Origin: JBQTGK01 sp052400665
GTDB lineage: Bacteria; Bacteroidota; Bacteroidia; Bacteroidales; Marinifilaceae
Direction: 5' to 3' (one strand)
Assembly: GCA_052400665.1 (NCBI GenBank)
Contig: JBQTGK010000002.1
Length of the DNA: 64,000 bases
A program made the position numbers and the translations under genes. Shown here one piece after another: positions 27,355 through 36,925 of the stretch. Below the pieces are notes generated by a model. It saw nothing but the letters and a program-made list of their open reading frames with translations, was not told where the DNA came from and did no database searches. Within the stretch, counting starts at the first letter, position 1. Each line of letters starts with the position of its first letter.

Positions 27355-27386
27355 AAGGGGCTGTTCGTTAGAATTGCCCCTTTTAT
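27355..27386 (+). terminator. Terminator or attenuator between the aldolase gene and fucO
   Basis: AAGGGGC pairs with GCCCCTT around a 14-base loop, followed by TTTTA. It lies only 24 bp before the fucO start and overlaps the first codons of a longer, less likely fucO frame. fucO may therefore be expressed at a reduced level by read-through. Confidence 0.7.
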
Positions 27387-27409
27387 CTAATTTTTATACA
27401 ATAAACGAG

Positions 27410-28564
27410 ATGTTAGAGAAAAGAAGAATTTACTTACCACCTTTGAGTTTAGTGGGGCCTGGTGTAATTGTCGATTTAGCTGAAGAAATTAAAGACTTAG
27501 CCGTTAGTAAAGTGCTAGTTGTTACTGATAAAATCTTAAACGAGCTAGGAGTTGTAAAAAGCGTTACCGATTTATTAGATGCTCAAGGAGTTAATTATGT
27601 CGTTTTTGACGAAGTTAAACCTAATCCAACATGTGCGAACGTAAATGATGGCTTAGCTATTTTTAAAGAAAACAATTGTGATTTTATCCTAACTATTGGC
27701 GGAGGTTCTCCTCAGGATTGTGGTAAAGCAATTGGAATATTAGCTACTAATGGCGGAGAAATTAAAGATTACGAAGGAATTAATCTTTCTAAAAAGAAAG
27801 GAACTCCAACTGCCGCTATTAACACAACTGCAGGAACTGCTAGCGAGGTAACAATTAACTATGTAATTACCGATGAAGAGCGTAAAGTTAAAATGGTAAT
27901 GGTAGATAAAAACTGTTTGGTTTCTATTGCTGTTAACGATCCTGAACTAATGCTAAATAAGCCAGCTCCCCTAACTGCTGCAACAGGGATGGATGCATTG
28001 ACTCATGCTGTTGAAGCTTATGTTTCTGCAGGAGCTTTTCATTGGTCCGATCACATGGCAATTTATGCGATTCAATTGATCAGTGAAAGCTTAAGAGATG
28101 CGGTTAAGGATGGTAAAAACCTAGAAGCAAGAAGTAAAATGGCTTGGGCACAATTTATTGCGGGGCAAGCTTTCTCAAATTGTGGATTAGGATTTGTTCA
28201 CTCTGCAGCGCATCAATTAGGTGGACAGTACAATACACCTCATGGAGTAGCAAATGCAGTTTTATTGCCACATGTAGAGCGTTTTAATTTACCAGCTAGT
28301 CCTGATAAATTTGCTAAAATTGCAGAGGCAATGGGTGTTGATATTTCAGCCATGAGCACTCAAGAAGCGGCAGAAGCAGCCTTAGATGCAATTTCATCTT
28401 TATCCAAGGATGTTGGAATACCATCAGGAATTAAAGAATTAGGAGCAAAGCCTGAAGATTTTGAGCTTATGGCAAAAAATGCTTTGGCAGATGTTTGTAC
28501 TGGAGGTAACCCTAAAGAAGTAACATTGGCTAATGCGATGTCAATATACGAGAGTGCATTATAA
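27410..28564 (+). CDS. fucO: Lactaldehyde reductase (iron-containing alcohol dehydrogenase)
   Basis: From the ATG at 27410 the protein is 384 residues, close to E. coli FucO (382). The upstream frame to 27374 uses a TTG inside the terminator and is rejected. The NAD-binding motif is LTIGGGSPQDCGKAIG, and NTTAGTASEVT follows. Metal ligands lie in GMDALTHAVEAYVS and GLGFVHSAAHQLGGQYNTPHG. It reduces L-lactaldehyde from the aldolase to 1,2-propanediol, allowing redox balance under anaerobic conditions. It ends the fucose operon before a long hairpin terminator. 1,3-propanediol dehydrogenase-type activity is the usual alternative for the family. Confidence 0.88.
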   Translation: MLEKRRIYLPPLSLVGPGVIVDLAEEIKDLAVSKVLVVTDKILNELGVVKSVTDLLDAQGVNYVVFDEVKPNPTCANVNDGLAIFKENNCDFILTIGGGSPQDCGKAIGILATNGGEIKDYEGINLSKKKGTPTAAINTTAGTASEVTINYVITDEERKVKMVMVDKNCLVSIAVNDPELMLNKPAPLTAATGMDALTHAVEAYVSAGAFHWSDHMAIYAIQLISESLRDAVKDGKNLEARSKMAWAQFIAGQAFSNCGLGFVHSAAHQLGGQYNTPHGVANAVLLPHVERFNLPASPDKFAKIAEAMGVDISAMSTQEAAEAALDAISSLSKDVGIPSGIKELGAKPEDFELMAKNALADVCTGGNPKEVTLANAMSIYESAL

Positions 28565-28592
28565 GAAAATATAGTGTGATTAGTTTTTTAGC

Positions 28593-28640
28593 GATTCCCT
28601 GGGAGTTTATGTTTTCATAAATTTCTAGGGAATTCTTTTT
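28593..28640 (+). terminator. Terminator of the fucose operon
   Basis: GATTCCCT and GAGTTTATG pair with CATAAATTTC and AGGGAATTC around TTTT, giving a long stem followed by five T. Confidence 0.7.
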
Positions 28641-29185
28641 GATAGAATCGAAGGTGCTTTTCTATTATTTCGTAATTCTTATTTTAAGGATAGCTTCTTT
28701 AACCTAGTTGAGTGAATGTAGTAAACAAAGGGATGTACAGTCCTTTCGATATTATAAGAGACTCAGCTTCCAGAAGGTAATGTCTGACTTGTAACTGTGA
28801 AATCTTCTAAGGAAAAAAATAATGATTTTTCTTTGTCTCTAGTATAATTCATATCACTATTTTAAGTAATGTATCAGAATTTAAAAAAGCCAGTGAGATT
28901 TTCTTTCAGTCTGGTCGTCGTTTGTAATTGTGATAAATATTCAATTATCAAGATTAATTTTTAAATAAATACATTGTGTTTTGCTATTTATTATTTCGAT
29001 GTAATTCATAATTGAATTAATGAATAATTGCAGCTTGTTTTCATGATTGTTATCTTGAAAATTGGAGTGTTTTCACAGGATTTTATTGTGAAAGCCTTCC
29101 CTAAACTATATCAAAAATGAAATATTTTCATTAAATTATTCTTCTATATGTGTAGTAAAAACAATAGGTTTGGATGTGTGAATGA
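28641..29185. other. Gene-free AT-rich region upstream of the susC promoter
   Basis: About 545 bp without a plausible coding frame on either strand. I see short AT-rich dyads, for example TGATAA/TTATCA near 28930-28960, and an unexplained GC-richer stretch around 28735-28800. Nothing is convincing as an sRNA, riboswitch or second promoter. Confidence 0.4.
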
Positions 29186-29189
29186 TATG

Positions 29190-29244
29190 TCCATGCTTTT
29201 GGAAAATGTGTCCATTTGTCGGAAACGGTTTCGAGGTACATTCG
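29190..29244 (+). promoter_or_regulatory. susC promoter with paired TCCAT activator half-sites
   Basis: Half-sites TCCATGCTTTTGG (29190) and TCCAT (29211) lie 21 bp apart. The second overlaps a -33 TTTG (29215-29218), and the -7 box TACATTCG (29237-29244) follows after 18 bp. The -7 box starts 26 bp after the second half-site start, identical to the copies at 36817, 42569 and 58230. The susC start codon is 34 bp downstream. The arrangement resembles AraC-type activation, with direct repeats two helical turns apart abutting the promoter. Confidence 0.7.
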
Positions 29245-29277
29245 TGGCAAGATTTGTTTACTAAACCAAAAAAATCT

Positions 29278-32200
29278 ATGAAGAAATTTAAGTTAAAATT
29301 ATTGATGCTAGCCTTATTAATAGGATTAACGTCTAACGCGTGGGCGCAAACGTTAGAAGTGTCTGGTGTGGTCGTAGATGACCAAAGTGTAACAATGCCA
29401 GGTGTATCTGTTATAATAAAAGGTACCACAACTGGTACAGTAACAGATATTGATGGAAAATTTGCAATCGCTGTTCCCGATGGAGCAGGTACTATTGTAT
29501 TTTCTTTTGTTGGGTTCGAAACACAAGAAATTGTATTAGATGGAAAAAAGACTGTTTATCAAGTGCAATTAGCTACTTCATCAATCGGGTTGGATGAAGT
29601 TGTTGCGATTGGTTACGGTTCAGTAAAGAAAAGTGACTTAACAGGTGCTGTTTCTTCTCTTGATACCGAGAAGTTAACACAAATGAAAAAAACCGACATT
29701 GGTCAGGCCATTCAAGGGCAGATTGCTGGGGTTGATGTTCGTAGATTAAGCTCTAAGCCTGGAGCTCCACTTTCAATTAAAATTCGTGGTAATACCGTTA
29801 TTAAAAACACGAATGTTGGTAAAGATGGTGTGAGTGATGATTTAGATGATGATTTGTCGAAACCATTGTATGTGGTAGATGGAATTTTCATGAGTGACAT
29901 TAGTATTATTAATCCTGCGGATATTGAGAAAATGGATATCTTAAAGGATGCTTCTGCTACTGCAATTTATGGTTCTCGTGGTGCTAATGGTGTAGTTATT
30001 ATTACAACAAAATCAGGTGTTAGTGGTAAAATGAGAATTACCTATGACGGAAGTTTTGGTGTAAATCATGCCGTAAACAGACCAGATTTTTTCTCGGGTG
30101 ATCAGTATGTTGATTTTGTTTCTGATAATCTAAAAGGAGCTCAATGGAGAAGTCTGTGGGATGATGGTGTTGCTACTGTTGCAGATTATAACAATATAGT
30201 GATTAATACGGATACAGAATTTTTTGATGAGAATGAAAGAAATAATGTAGCTAATAAAAATTATACCGATTGGGCTGATCTTTTAAGAAAGACAGGTACT
30301 CAAACAAGTCATACTGTTGGAATCTCTGGAGGAGAAAATGGATTGGTTTATAATACTTCGGTTGCCTATACTAAAGATGAAGGTTTAATGGGAATTGAAG
30401 ATTATGAACGTTATAATATTAGTTCTTCAATTTCGAAAAAAATTGGTGATAAATTTACTGCTGGTGTGCGATCTTATTTTGCTTATTCAGAGCGTGAAGA
30501 AGGAAGTAAGGAGCTTTTTAGAAGTTCATTTCGTTTGGCTCCAACAGTGAATCCTTATAATGAAGATGGTTCTGTTAAATTAATTCCTGATGCTCAGGAT
30601 GTACGTTTTATTAACCCTCTTTATGAATCGGAAGGTTCCTGGACTGTAAATACTCGCAAGTACAATTTTATTGCCAATGCATTTTTAGAATTTAAGCCAA
30701 ATAAATGGTTTAATTTTAAGACTAATTTTGCTCCTGAGTTTACAACAGAGAGATATGGCGAGTACAGAGGTTTGCTAACAAAAACTGCTCGTAACGATCA
30801 ATCTCGTACACGTGCTTATAACAATAGCGATTTTAGTAATTCTTATGCATGGGATAATATTGCAAACTTCGATTTTGATGTTGCTGAAGGTCATAACTTA
30901 AAAGCTACATTTATCACTTCTATTTACTATCAGCAAGAAGAAGGTTCAATTCTTCAGGTTCGAAATATTGATTCGGATTCTTATTCATTTTACAATACTG
31001 AAGGCGGTGATGATATTAAAGATTACGATACTTTCTATTCAAAAGAAACATTGTCTTCTTTTGCTTCTCGTATCAATTATAATATCAATGAGAAATACTT
31101 ATTTACCTTTACAGGTAGATATGATGGATCTTCGAAATTAGCTAAAGGTAACAAGTGGGCATTTTTCCCTTCTGCAGCTTTCGCTTGGAGAATGAGTGAG
31201 GAAGATTTTATGGCTGATATAGATTGGATATCAAACCTTAAACTTCGTATGAGTTATGGTGAATCAGGTAATGATGCTACTGTAAGTCGTTATGCATCTC
31301 AGGCATATTTAACTGATGATAGTTATGTGTTCGGTAGTAATGCTACAGCTGCAAAGGTAATTGCTGATTTATCGAATGAAGATTTAAGCTGGGAAAGATC
31401 TAAGGAATACAATATTGGTGTAAACGTTGGATTATTTGATGGTAGAGTTAGATTAGAAGCTGAATATTATAACAAAAAGACAGTTGATGCTATCTTAGGA
31501 AAATCATTAATGAGTTTAACTAGTTTCTCTTCTGCCGAAGGAAATTATGGTTCTGTTCGAAATGAAGGAATTGAATTAGTTCTGAATACAGTAAATGTTC
31601 AAACAGATAACTTTAAATGGGAAACCAGCATTAACTTCTCAAAAAATAACAATGAAGTTGTTGCCCTTACTGGTAATGTAGATAAAGAGGTTTACGGAAA
31701 ACATGGCGTGCTTCAGGTAGGTAAGCCAATTGATGCTGTTTACTCTTACGAAAAAGCGGGTATCTGGCAAATGGATGAAGCTGCTGAGGCTGCTGTTTAT
31801 GGATATGTTCCAGGACAATATAAGTTTGTAGATCAGAATAATGATGATATCATTAATTCTGAAGATAAAGTTGTGATTGGTTCTCATTCTCCAGATTGGA
31901 CTGGTGGTATGACAAATAAATTCAAGTACAAAAATTTCGATTGTTCAATAATGGTGTACACTCGTCAGGGCGTTTATGGTCACTCAGAATTTTATCAGAA
32001 TTACGCAACTCATAATGGGGATAAAGCAAAATTCAATCGTATTGATATGGATTATTGGAGTCCAAATAATCAAGATGCAACTAACCCAATGGTAGGTGTT
32101 GGATCAGATTCTGAGTGGTATTTTGCAGATATGTCATTCGTGAAAGTGGGTAATATTGGTTTTGGTTACAAAGTTCCAAGAAGTTTAACAGATAAACTTC

Positions 32201-32352
32201 ACATCTCTAACTGTAGATTATCTCTTGATCTTCAAAATCCATTTACGTTTACAAATTATAAAGGTCCAGATCCTGAAACAGGTTTACAAAATTCTTACGG
32301 AATGGCTTATTCTGTAAGTACAGTATTGTTTGGATTAAAATTTGATTTGTAA
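29278..32352 (+). CDS. SusC-like TonB-dependent outer-membrane transporter
   Basis: Starting at MKKFKLK (29278; the frame is open to 29182 but the extra residues cover the promoter), the protein is 1024 residues with a signal peptide ending AWA-QT. Residues about 25-105 form the carboxypeptidase-regulatory-like domain (VSGVVVDDQ to GFETQEIVL). The plug follows (DEVVAIGYGSVKKSDLTGAV; DASATAIYGSRGANGVVII), then a beta-barrel ending FGLKFDL. There is no N-terminal STN domain, so it is not itself an anti-sigma signalling receptor. It imports oligosaccharides across the outer membrane with the SusD-like partner encoded 109 bp downstream. This is the only SusCD pair in the window and it defines the locus as a PUL. 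Confidence 0.95.
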   Translation: MKKFKLKLLMLALLIGLTSNAWAQTLEVSGVVVDDQSVTMPGVSVIIKGTTTGTVTDIDGKFAIAVPDGAGTIVFSFVGFETQEIVLDGKKTVYQVQLATSSIGLDEVVAIGYGSVKKSDLTGAVSSLDTEKLTQMKKTDIGQAIQGQIAGVDVRRLSSKPGAPLSIKIRGNTVIKNTNVGKDGVSDDLDDDLSKPLYVVDGIFMSDISIINPADIEKMDILKDASATAIYGSRGANGVVIITTKSGVSGKMRITYDGSFGVNHAVNRPDFFSGDQYVDFVSDNLKGAQWRSLWDDGVATVADYNNIVINTDTEFFDENERNNVANKNYTDWADLLRKTGTQTSHTVGISGGENGLVYNTSVAYTKDEGLMGIEDYERYNISSSISKKIGDKFTAGVRSYFAYSEREEGSKELFRSSFRLAPTVNPYNEDGSVKLIPDAQDVRFINPLYESEGSWTVNTRKYNFIANAFLEFKPNKWFNFKTNFAPEFTTERYGEYRGLLTKTARNDQSRTRAYNNSDFSNSYAWDNIANFDFDVAEGHNLKATFITSIYYQQEEGSILQVRNIDSDSYSFYNTEGGDDIKDYDTFYSKETLSSFASRINYNINEKYLFTFTGRYDGSSKLAKGNKWAFFPSAAFAWRMSEEDFMADIDWISNLKLRMSYGESGNDATVSRYASQAYLTDDSYVFGSNATAAKVIADLSNEDLSWERSKEYNIGVNVGLFDGRVRLEAEYYNKKTVDAILGKSLMSLTSFSSAEGNYGSVRNEGIELVLNTVNVQTDNFKWETSINFSKNNNEVVALTGNVDKEVYGKHGVLQVGKPIDAVYSYEKAGIWQMDEAAEAAVYGYVPGQYKFVDQNNDDIINSEDKVVIGSHSPDWTGGMTNKFKYKNFDCSIMVYTRQGVYGHSEFYQNYATHNGDKAKFNRIDMDYWSPNNQDATNPMVGVGSDSEWYFADMSFVKVGNIGFGYKVPRSLTDKLHISNCRLSLDLQNPFTFTNYKGPDPETGLQNSYGMAYSVSTVLFGLKFDL

Positions 32353-32461
32353 GACCTAATAAAATTAAAATACTAAAACCGTAGAAGAGGAAAGTGAATA
32401 AAGAGGAGGATGAACTGAATCTTTATTCACTAAACTCTGGAGTTTTAAAAATTTTGAATAT

Positions 32462-34120
32462 ATGAAAATAGTAAAGAAATTATTATATACGAGTTCACTG
32501 TTAAGTCTCTTGTTTGGATTTAGCTCGTGTAATAGTTATTTAGAGGAAGAAAATCCATCTGAAATAACTGAAGAGAGTTATATTGATGAATCTACTGCCG
32601 ATGAATTGGTTGTTGGTGTGTATGCGGCTGAACGTGGGGTTTATAAGCAATATGGATCGATGTTTTATGGTACAGATATGTTTACAACGCAAGATCCTCT
32701 ATATAGCTATAATGCATCTAATGATTACGTTAATTTGAAAGATGGATTCAGCGGTGTTTGGAGTAATAATTATTCGGTAATTAGTAAAGCAAATGCTGTT
32801 ATTAATCGTTACGAAAACGAAATCGCCTGGAGCGATTCTAATTTAGAAGCAAAAGCCTATGGTATTGCTCAAGCTAAGGGATTAAGAGCTTTGGCTTACT
32901 ACAATTTAGTACAACAATTTGGAGGTGTCGTTTTGTATTTGAACGAAATTGCTTCTATCGATTTTACTTATGCTCGTTCTACCGAGGAGGAGTGTTTTGC
33001 TCAAATTATTAAGGATTTAGAAGAGGCAATTCCTGATTTGGAATCAAATCCTGATTTTGGACGTTTCTCCAAAAGAGCTGCTCAGCACGTGTTAGCTGAT
33101 GTGTATACGACTCGCGGATATAAATCTTTTGCAGGAGAAAATGATTTTACAACTGCTGCAAGCCTAGCTGAATCAGCAATTGGTTCTTATGATATCAGAA
33201 GCCAATCTTATGCCGAAGTATTTGATTACGATAATCAGGAAAATGATGAAGTTTTATTTTCTATACAGTATAGTGAAAACGGAGAAATTGATGATCGTAA
33301 TAATAACAAGCAGGGAATTATTCAAAACCAGGTCTACAATTATATCGGAATAGAAAGAACTACAAGTACCTATGGTGAGAAGACTTTTTCAGCGATGCCA
33401 ACGGATTATTTTTATACTTTATTCGAAGACAATGATACCAGAGATGATGTTACTTTCTTCCGTGCATTGCTGGCAACAGAAGAAACTTCATATACTTCTG
33501 ATTTTGGAACGGATTATATAAGTGTAGGTGATACAGTAATTTATTACCCTAAAAGCACTCTAAGTACAGCTGAGTTAAATGAAAGATTAAATAAATACTG
33601 GGTTTATCAACCAGAGGATTATGCTTACGATGCAGCTTCTGATGTTGATGGAGTAATCTATCAGTATTCTACCAATTCGATTAAAACGAATTTTCCAATC
33701 TTTAAGAAATTTAATGATGTAAATTCTAATGGTGTTGATGGAGGTATTAGAGATACTTATGTATTTCGTGTAGCTGAAACGCATCTGATTGCTGCTGAAG
33801 CTTATTTGCAAGCAGGTAATACAAGCGAGGCACTGGCGCATATTAATATTGTTCGTGAGCGTGCAACAGGTGTTGTAGATTACTATTCTAGCGTAACAAT
33901 CGATGATATTTTGAATGAACGTGCTTTAGAGTTAGCAGGGGAATCAAATCGTTGGAATATCCTAAAAAGAACAGGTAAATTAGAAGAGAGAATTAATCTT
34001 TATAATCCTCATGTTGTTAATCATGGAGAATTTGATGCTTCTATTCACTTGCTTCGTCCTATTCCTTCTGGTGAGTTGGAACTTACTGATGGTTCATTGG
34101 AGCAAAATTTTGGTTATTAA
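32462..34120 (+). CDS. SusD/RagB-like surface glycan-binding lipoprotein
   Basis: The 552-residue lipoprotein (GFSSC, Cys23) has the SusD hallmarks: SYLEEENPSEITEESYIDES near the N-terminus, an alpha-helical TPR-like core (KAYGIAQAKGLRALAYYNLVQ; RAAQHVLADVYTTRGY; VFRVAETHLIAAEAYLQAGN; ALAHINIVRERA), and the RagB-like end ERALELAGESNRWNILKRTG. It forms the lid of the SusC pore and binds glycan at the cell surface. It is encoded 109 bp after susC and is followed by a strong terminator, so susC-susD form their own transcript. Confidence 0.95.
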   Translation: MKIVKKLLYTSSLLSLLFGFSSCNSYLEEENPSEITEESYIDESTADELVVGVYAAERGVYKQYGSMFYGTDMFTTQDPLYSYNASNDYVNLKDGFSGVWSNNYSVISKANAVINRYENEIAWSDSNLEAKAYGIAQAKGLRALAYYNLVQQFGGVVLYLNEIASIDFTYARSTEEECFAQIIKDLEEAIPDLESNPDFGRFSKRAAQHVLADVYTTRGYKSFAGENDFTTAASLAESAIGSYDIRSQSYAEVFDYDNQENDEVLFSIQYSENGEIDDRNNNKQGIIQNQVYNYIGIERTTSTYGEKTFSAMPTDYFYTLFEDNDTRDDVTFFRALLATEETSYTSDFGTDYISVGDTVIYYPKSTLSTAELNERLNKYWVYQPEDYAYDAASDVDGVIYQYSTNSIKTNFPIFKKFNDVNSNGVDGGIRDTYVFRVAETHLIAAEAYLQAGNTSEALAHINIVRERATGVVDYYSSVTIDDILNERALELAGESNRWNILKRTGKLEERINLYNPHVVNHGEFDASIHLLRPIPSGELELTDGSLEQNFGY

Positions 34121-34152
34121 GAATTTGAATATAGATTAGTTAGTTAAGCTTT

Positions 34153-34186
34153 AAACGGGCAGGCGATTATTGCCTGTCCGTTTTTA
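34153..34186 (+). terminator. Terminator after susD
   Basis: AAACGGGCAGGC, loop GATTATT, GCCTGTCCGTTT followed by TTT. The 12-bp stem is GC-rich and ends the susCD transcript. Confidence 0.88.
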
Positions 34187-34258
34187 CTTTATAGAAATAT
34201 GGCTCATGAACTTTTTATTTTAGAACTAAGTGAGAGCCTCATTTAAAATTGGGAACTA

Positions 34259-34266
34259 TACGTTTG
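34259..34266 (+). promoter_or_regulatory. Possible -7 box for the second GH3 gene
   Basis: TACGTTTG matches TANNTTTG exactly, 65 bp before the start codon at 34332. No clear -33 box and no TCCAT pair at the expected distance, so this gene appears to be controlled differently from its neighbour at 36926. Confidence 0.3.
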
Positions 34267-34331
34267 TTATACAAAGGGAATTGTAAGAATAGTTCAAACT
34301 AAAGGTTTACCTTCTTGAAAATTAAATTATT

Positions 34332-36749
34332 ATGAGAATCTATAAGGTGCTTTTTTTCGTTTTGTGTCTTTTTTTATTGACAGCTGCAGGAAAGAAAGCA
34401 GATAAACAAAAAATCTACCACAAAGGGTGGATTGATTTTAATAAAAATGGGGAGAAGGATATTTTTGAAGATCCTAGCAAAGGGATAGATGCACGTGTTG
34501 CTGATCTTCTATCGCAAATGACGATGGAGGAAAAAACATGTCAGATGGTAACCCTTTATGGCTATTCTCGAATTTTGAAAGATGAATTACCTACGCCAGA
34601 ATGGAAACATAGGGCTTGGAAAGATGGAATTGCCAATATCGATGAGCATCTTAACAGTATTGCATTCAGACCAAAAACGGAAAATGCGTATTCTTTTCCT
34701 TACCATAAACATGCAGAGGCAATCAATACCATTCAAAAATGGTTTATAGAGGAAACCCGCTTGGGAATACCTGCCGATTTTACCAATGAAGGTACGCACG
34801 GATTGTGCCACGATAGAGCAACTCCTTTGCCAGCACCAATAGGAATCGGAAGTACTTGGAATAAAGAACTGGTCCGTAAGGCTGGAGAAATAATTGGTCG
34901 TGAGGCCAAAGCATTGGGCTATACCAATGTCTATGCACCCATACTCGATGTAGCGAGAGATCAGCGTTGGGGAAGAATATTAGAGTGTTTTAGTGAAGAT
35001 CCATTTTTGATTGGGGAATTAGGAACTCAGATGACATTAGGTATTCAATCTCAAGGGGTAGCATCTACCTTAAAGCATTATGCTGTATACAGTATCCCAA
35101 AAGGAGCTAGAGAAGGAAATGCTCGTACCGATCCGCATGTGGCACCTCGTGAAATGCATCAACTTCATTTGTATCCATTCAAAAAAGTGATTGAAGAAGC
35201 CTCACCTCTTGGTGTAATGAGCAGTTATAACGATTATGATGGTGTACCGATTACAGGTAGCCATTATTTCTTAACAGAACTGTTGCGAGAAAAATTTGGA
35301 TTTGAGGGTTATGTTGTGTCGGATAGTGATGCCGTAAAATTCCTATCTACCAAGCATCATGTTGCCGAGGATTATAAAGAAGCGGTTAGACAAGTGGTGG
35401 AAGCTGGTTTAAATGTTCGAACCAATTTTAAAACACCAGAATCTTATTTGGAACCCTTGCGTGAATTGATTCAGGAAGGAAATATCTCTATGAAGACAAT
35501 TGACTCGCGTGTGGCTGATGTTTTATCCGTAAAGTTCAAATTGGGATTGTTCGATCAACCTTATGTTGAGAATCCAAGTTTTTCAGATCAATTGGTTCAT
35601 ACTGCAAAGTATGAGGCTTTTGCGAAGCAGATAACGAAAGAGTCATTGGTGCTGTTAAAGAATGAAAATAAGTTACTTCCTCTTGATATAAGTAATCTTA
35701 AAAACGTACTTGTAACGGGTCCTTTGGCTGATGAAACGCGTTATACTTACAGTCGATATGGTCCATCAAAAAATCCAGCAGTTTCTATTTTGCAGGGAAT
35801 AAAAAATTATGCGGGAGAAAAATTGAATGTGGAGTATGCTAAAGGTTGCGATGTGATTGACGCAGATTGGCCGGGTAGTGAAATTATTCCAACTCCACTT
35901 ACGCAAGATGAGCAATCAGGAATTGAAGCTGCCGTGCAAAAAGCCAAAGAATCGGATGTTATTATTGCCGTACTTGGTGAAGATGAAAAGAGGGTAGGAG
36001 AATCTCGTTCACGAACTTCTTTAGGATTACCTGGTAGACAATTTCAGTTAATTCAAGCTTTATATGCTACGGGGAAACCAGTCGTGTTGGTACTTGTGAA
36101 TGGTCACCCGCTGACTATTAACTGGGAGAATAAATTTGTTCCTGCTATTTTGGAAGCTTGGTTTCCTGGACCATCAGTAGGGGATGCAATTGCAGAAACA
36201 CTGTTTGGAGATTATAATCCTGGAGGGAAATTATCTGTTACCTTCCCAAAAACAGACGGACAAATTCCATTAAATTTTCCATGCAAGCCAGGTTCTCAGG
36301 CTAGTCAGCCGGGCGAAGGACCAAATGGTTACGGAAATACTCGTGTTTTGGGCCCCTTGTATCCTTTCGGTTATGGTTTGACTTACACCACTTTTGAATA
36401 TAGTGATTTGAAAGTAAGTCCTAGGCAAGCAAATGCAATGTCTGATATACATGTTTCTTTTAAAATATCAAATACGGGTGAACGGGATGGTGATGAAGTT
36501 GTACAGTTGTATCTGAAAGATGAAGTGAGTAGTGTAACTACCTACGAGTCACAGCTCAGAGGATTTGAGCGTGTGAAGTTGTTGGCAGGAGAAACAAAAA
36601 CCGTAAATTTCATTTTGCATCCCGATGATTTAGCATTGTTGGATAAGGATATGAATTGGACGGTTGAGCCAGGAACTTTTAAAGTAATGATAGGAAGTTC
36701 ATCGGAATATATTCATTTGACGGAGGAATTTGTCATACTAAATCACTAG
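34332..36749 (+). CDS. GH3 beta-glycosidase (paralogue 2 of 3), calcium-loop type
   Basis: The 805-residue secreted enzyme has a signal peptide (LLTAAG region) and a calcium-loop-like DFNKNGEKDIFED at 35-47. The GH3 barrel contains PILDVARDQRWGRILECFSEDP, KHYAVYSIPKG and the nucleophile Asp331 in YVVSDSDAV. The sandwich domain has VIIAVLGEDEKRVGESRSRTSL, and a fibronectin-III-like end follows. Sequence around the second domain is nearly the same as the 8543 paralogue (PGSQASQPGEGPNGYGNTR against PGSQAGQPGEGPNGYGNTR). Beta-glucosidase or beta-xylosidase activity is likely. It directly follows the susCD terminator and is followed after 176 bp by paralogue 3, which has its own regulated promoter. 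Confidence 0.88.
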   Translation: MRIYKVLFFVLCLFLLTAAGKKADKQKIYHKGWIDFNKNGEKDIFEDPSKGIDARVADLLSQMTMEEKTCQMVTLYGYSRILKDELPTPEWKHRAWKDGIANIDEHLNSIAFRPKTENAYSFPYHKHAEAINTIQKWFIEETRLGIPADFTNEGTHGLCHDRATPLPAPIGIGSTWNKELVRKAGEIIGREAKALGYTNVYAPILDVARDQRWGRILECFSEDPFLIGELGTQMTLGIQSQGVASTLKHYAVYSIPKGAREGNARTDPHVAPREMHQLHLYPFKKVIEEASPLGVMSSYNDYDGVPITGSHYFLTELLREKFGFEGYVVSDSDAVKFLSTKHHVAEDYKEAVRQVVEAGLNVRTNFKTPESYLEPLRELIQEGNISMKTIDSRVADVLSVKFKLGLFDQPYVENPSFSDQLVHTAKYEAFAKQITKESLVLLKNENKLLPLDISNLKNVLVTGPLADETRYTYSRYGPSKNPAVSILQGIKNYAGEKLNVEYAKGCDVIDADWPGSEIIPTPLTQDEQSGIEAAVQKAKESDVIIAVLGEDEKRVGESRSRTSLGLPGRQFQLIQALYATGKPVVLVLVNGHPLTINWENKFVPAILEAWFPGPSVGDAIAETLFGDYNPGGKLSVTFPKTDGQIPLNFPCKPGSQASQPGEGPNGYGNTRVLGPLYPFGYGLTYTTFEYSDLKVSPRQANAMSDIHVSFKISNTGERDGDEVVQLYLKDEVSSVTTYESQLRGFERVKLLAGETKTVNFILHPDDLALLDKDMNWTVEPGTFKVMIGSSSEYIHLTEEFVILNH

Positions 36750-36816
36750 GAATTTGGCTATTTATGTATGATTGATAAGGTGTTAGAGCTAGAGGTATAA
36801 TGGATTTGGAAAATCA

Positions 36817-36871
36817 TCCATACTTGTGGGACAAGAGTCCATATTAAAAATTGCATAATATTCTAAATTTG
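36817..36871 (+). promoter_or_regulatory. Promoter of GH3 paralogue 3 with paired TCCAT half-sites
   Basis: TCCATACTTGTGG (36817) and TCCAT (36838) lie 21 bp apart. A perfect -7 box TAAATTTG (36864-36871) starts 26 bp after the second half-site. Geometry is identical to the susC promoter. The start codon lies 54 bp downstream. Confidence 0.72.
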
Positions 36872-36925
36872 AACTTGAGATCATTAGTAGTAATTTCCAA
36901 TGGCAAATATTTAAATTAAAATATA

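Noticed and set aside
27374..27409. Upstream TTG start for fucO
   Set aside because: The codons lie in the terminator stem and T-run; the ATG at 27410 gives the family length.
28735..28800. Riboswitch-like stretch upstream of susC
   Set aside because: I could not draw a conserved riboswitch fold and the position, 480 bp from the gene, is unusual.
29182..29277. Extra 32 residues on SusC
   Set aside because: They overlap the promoter module and lack any signal-peptide logic; MKKFKLK at 29278 begins a normal signal peptide.
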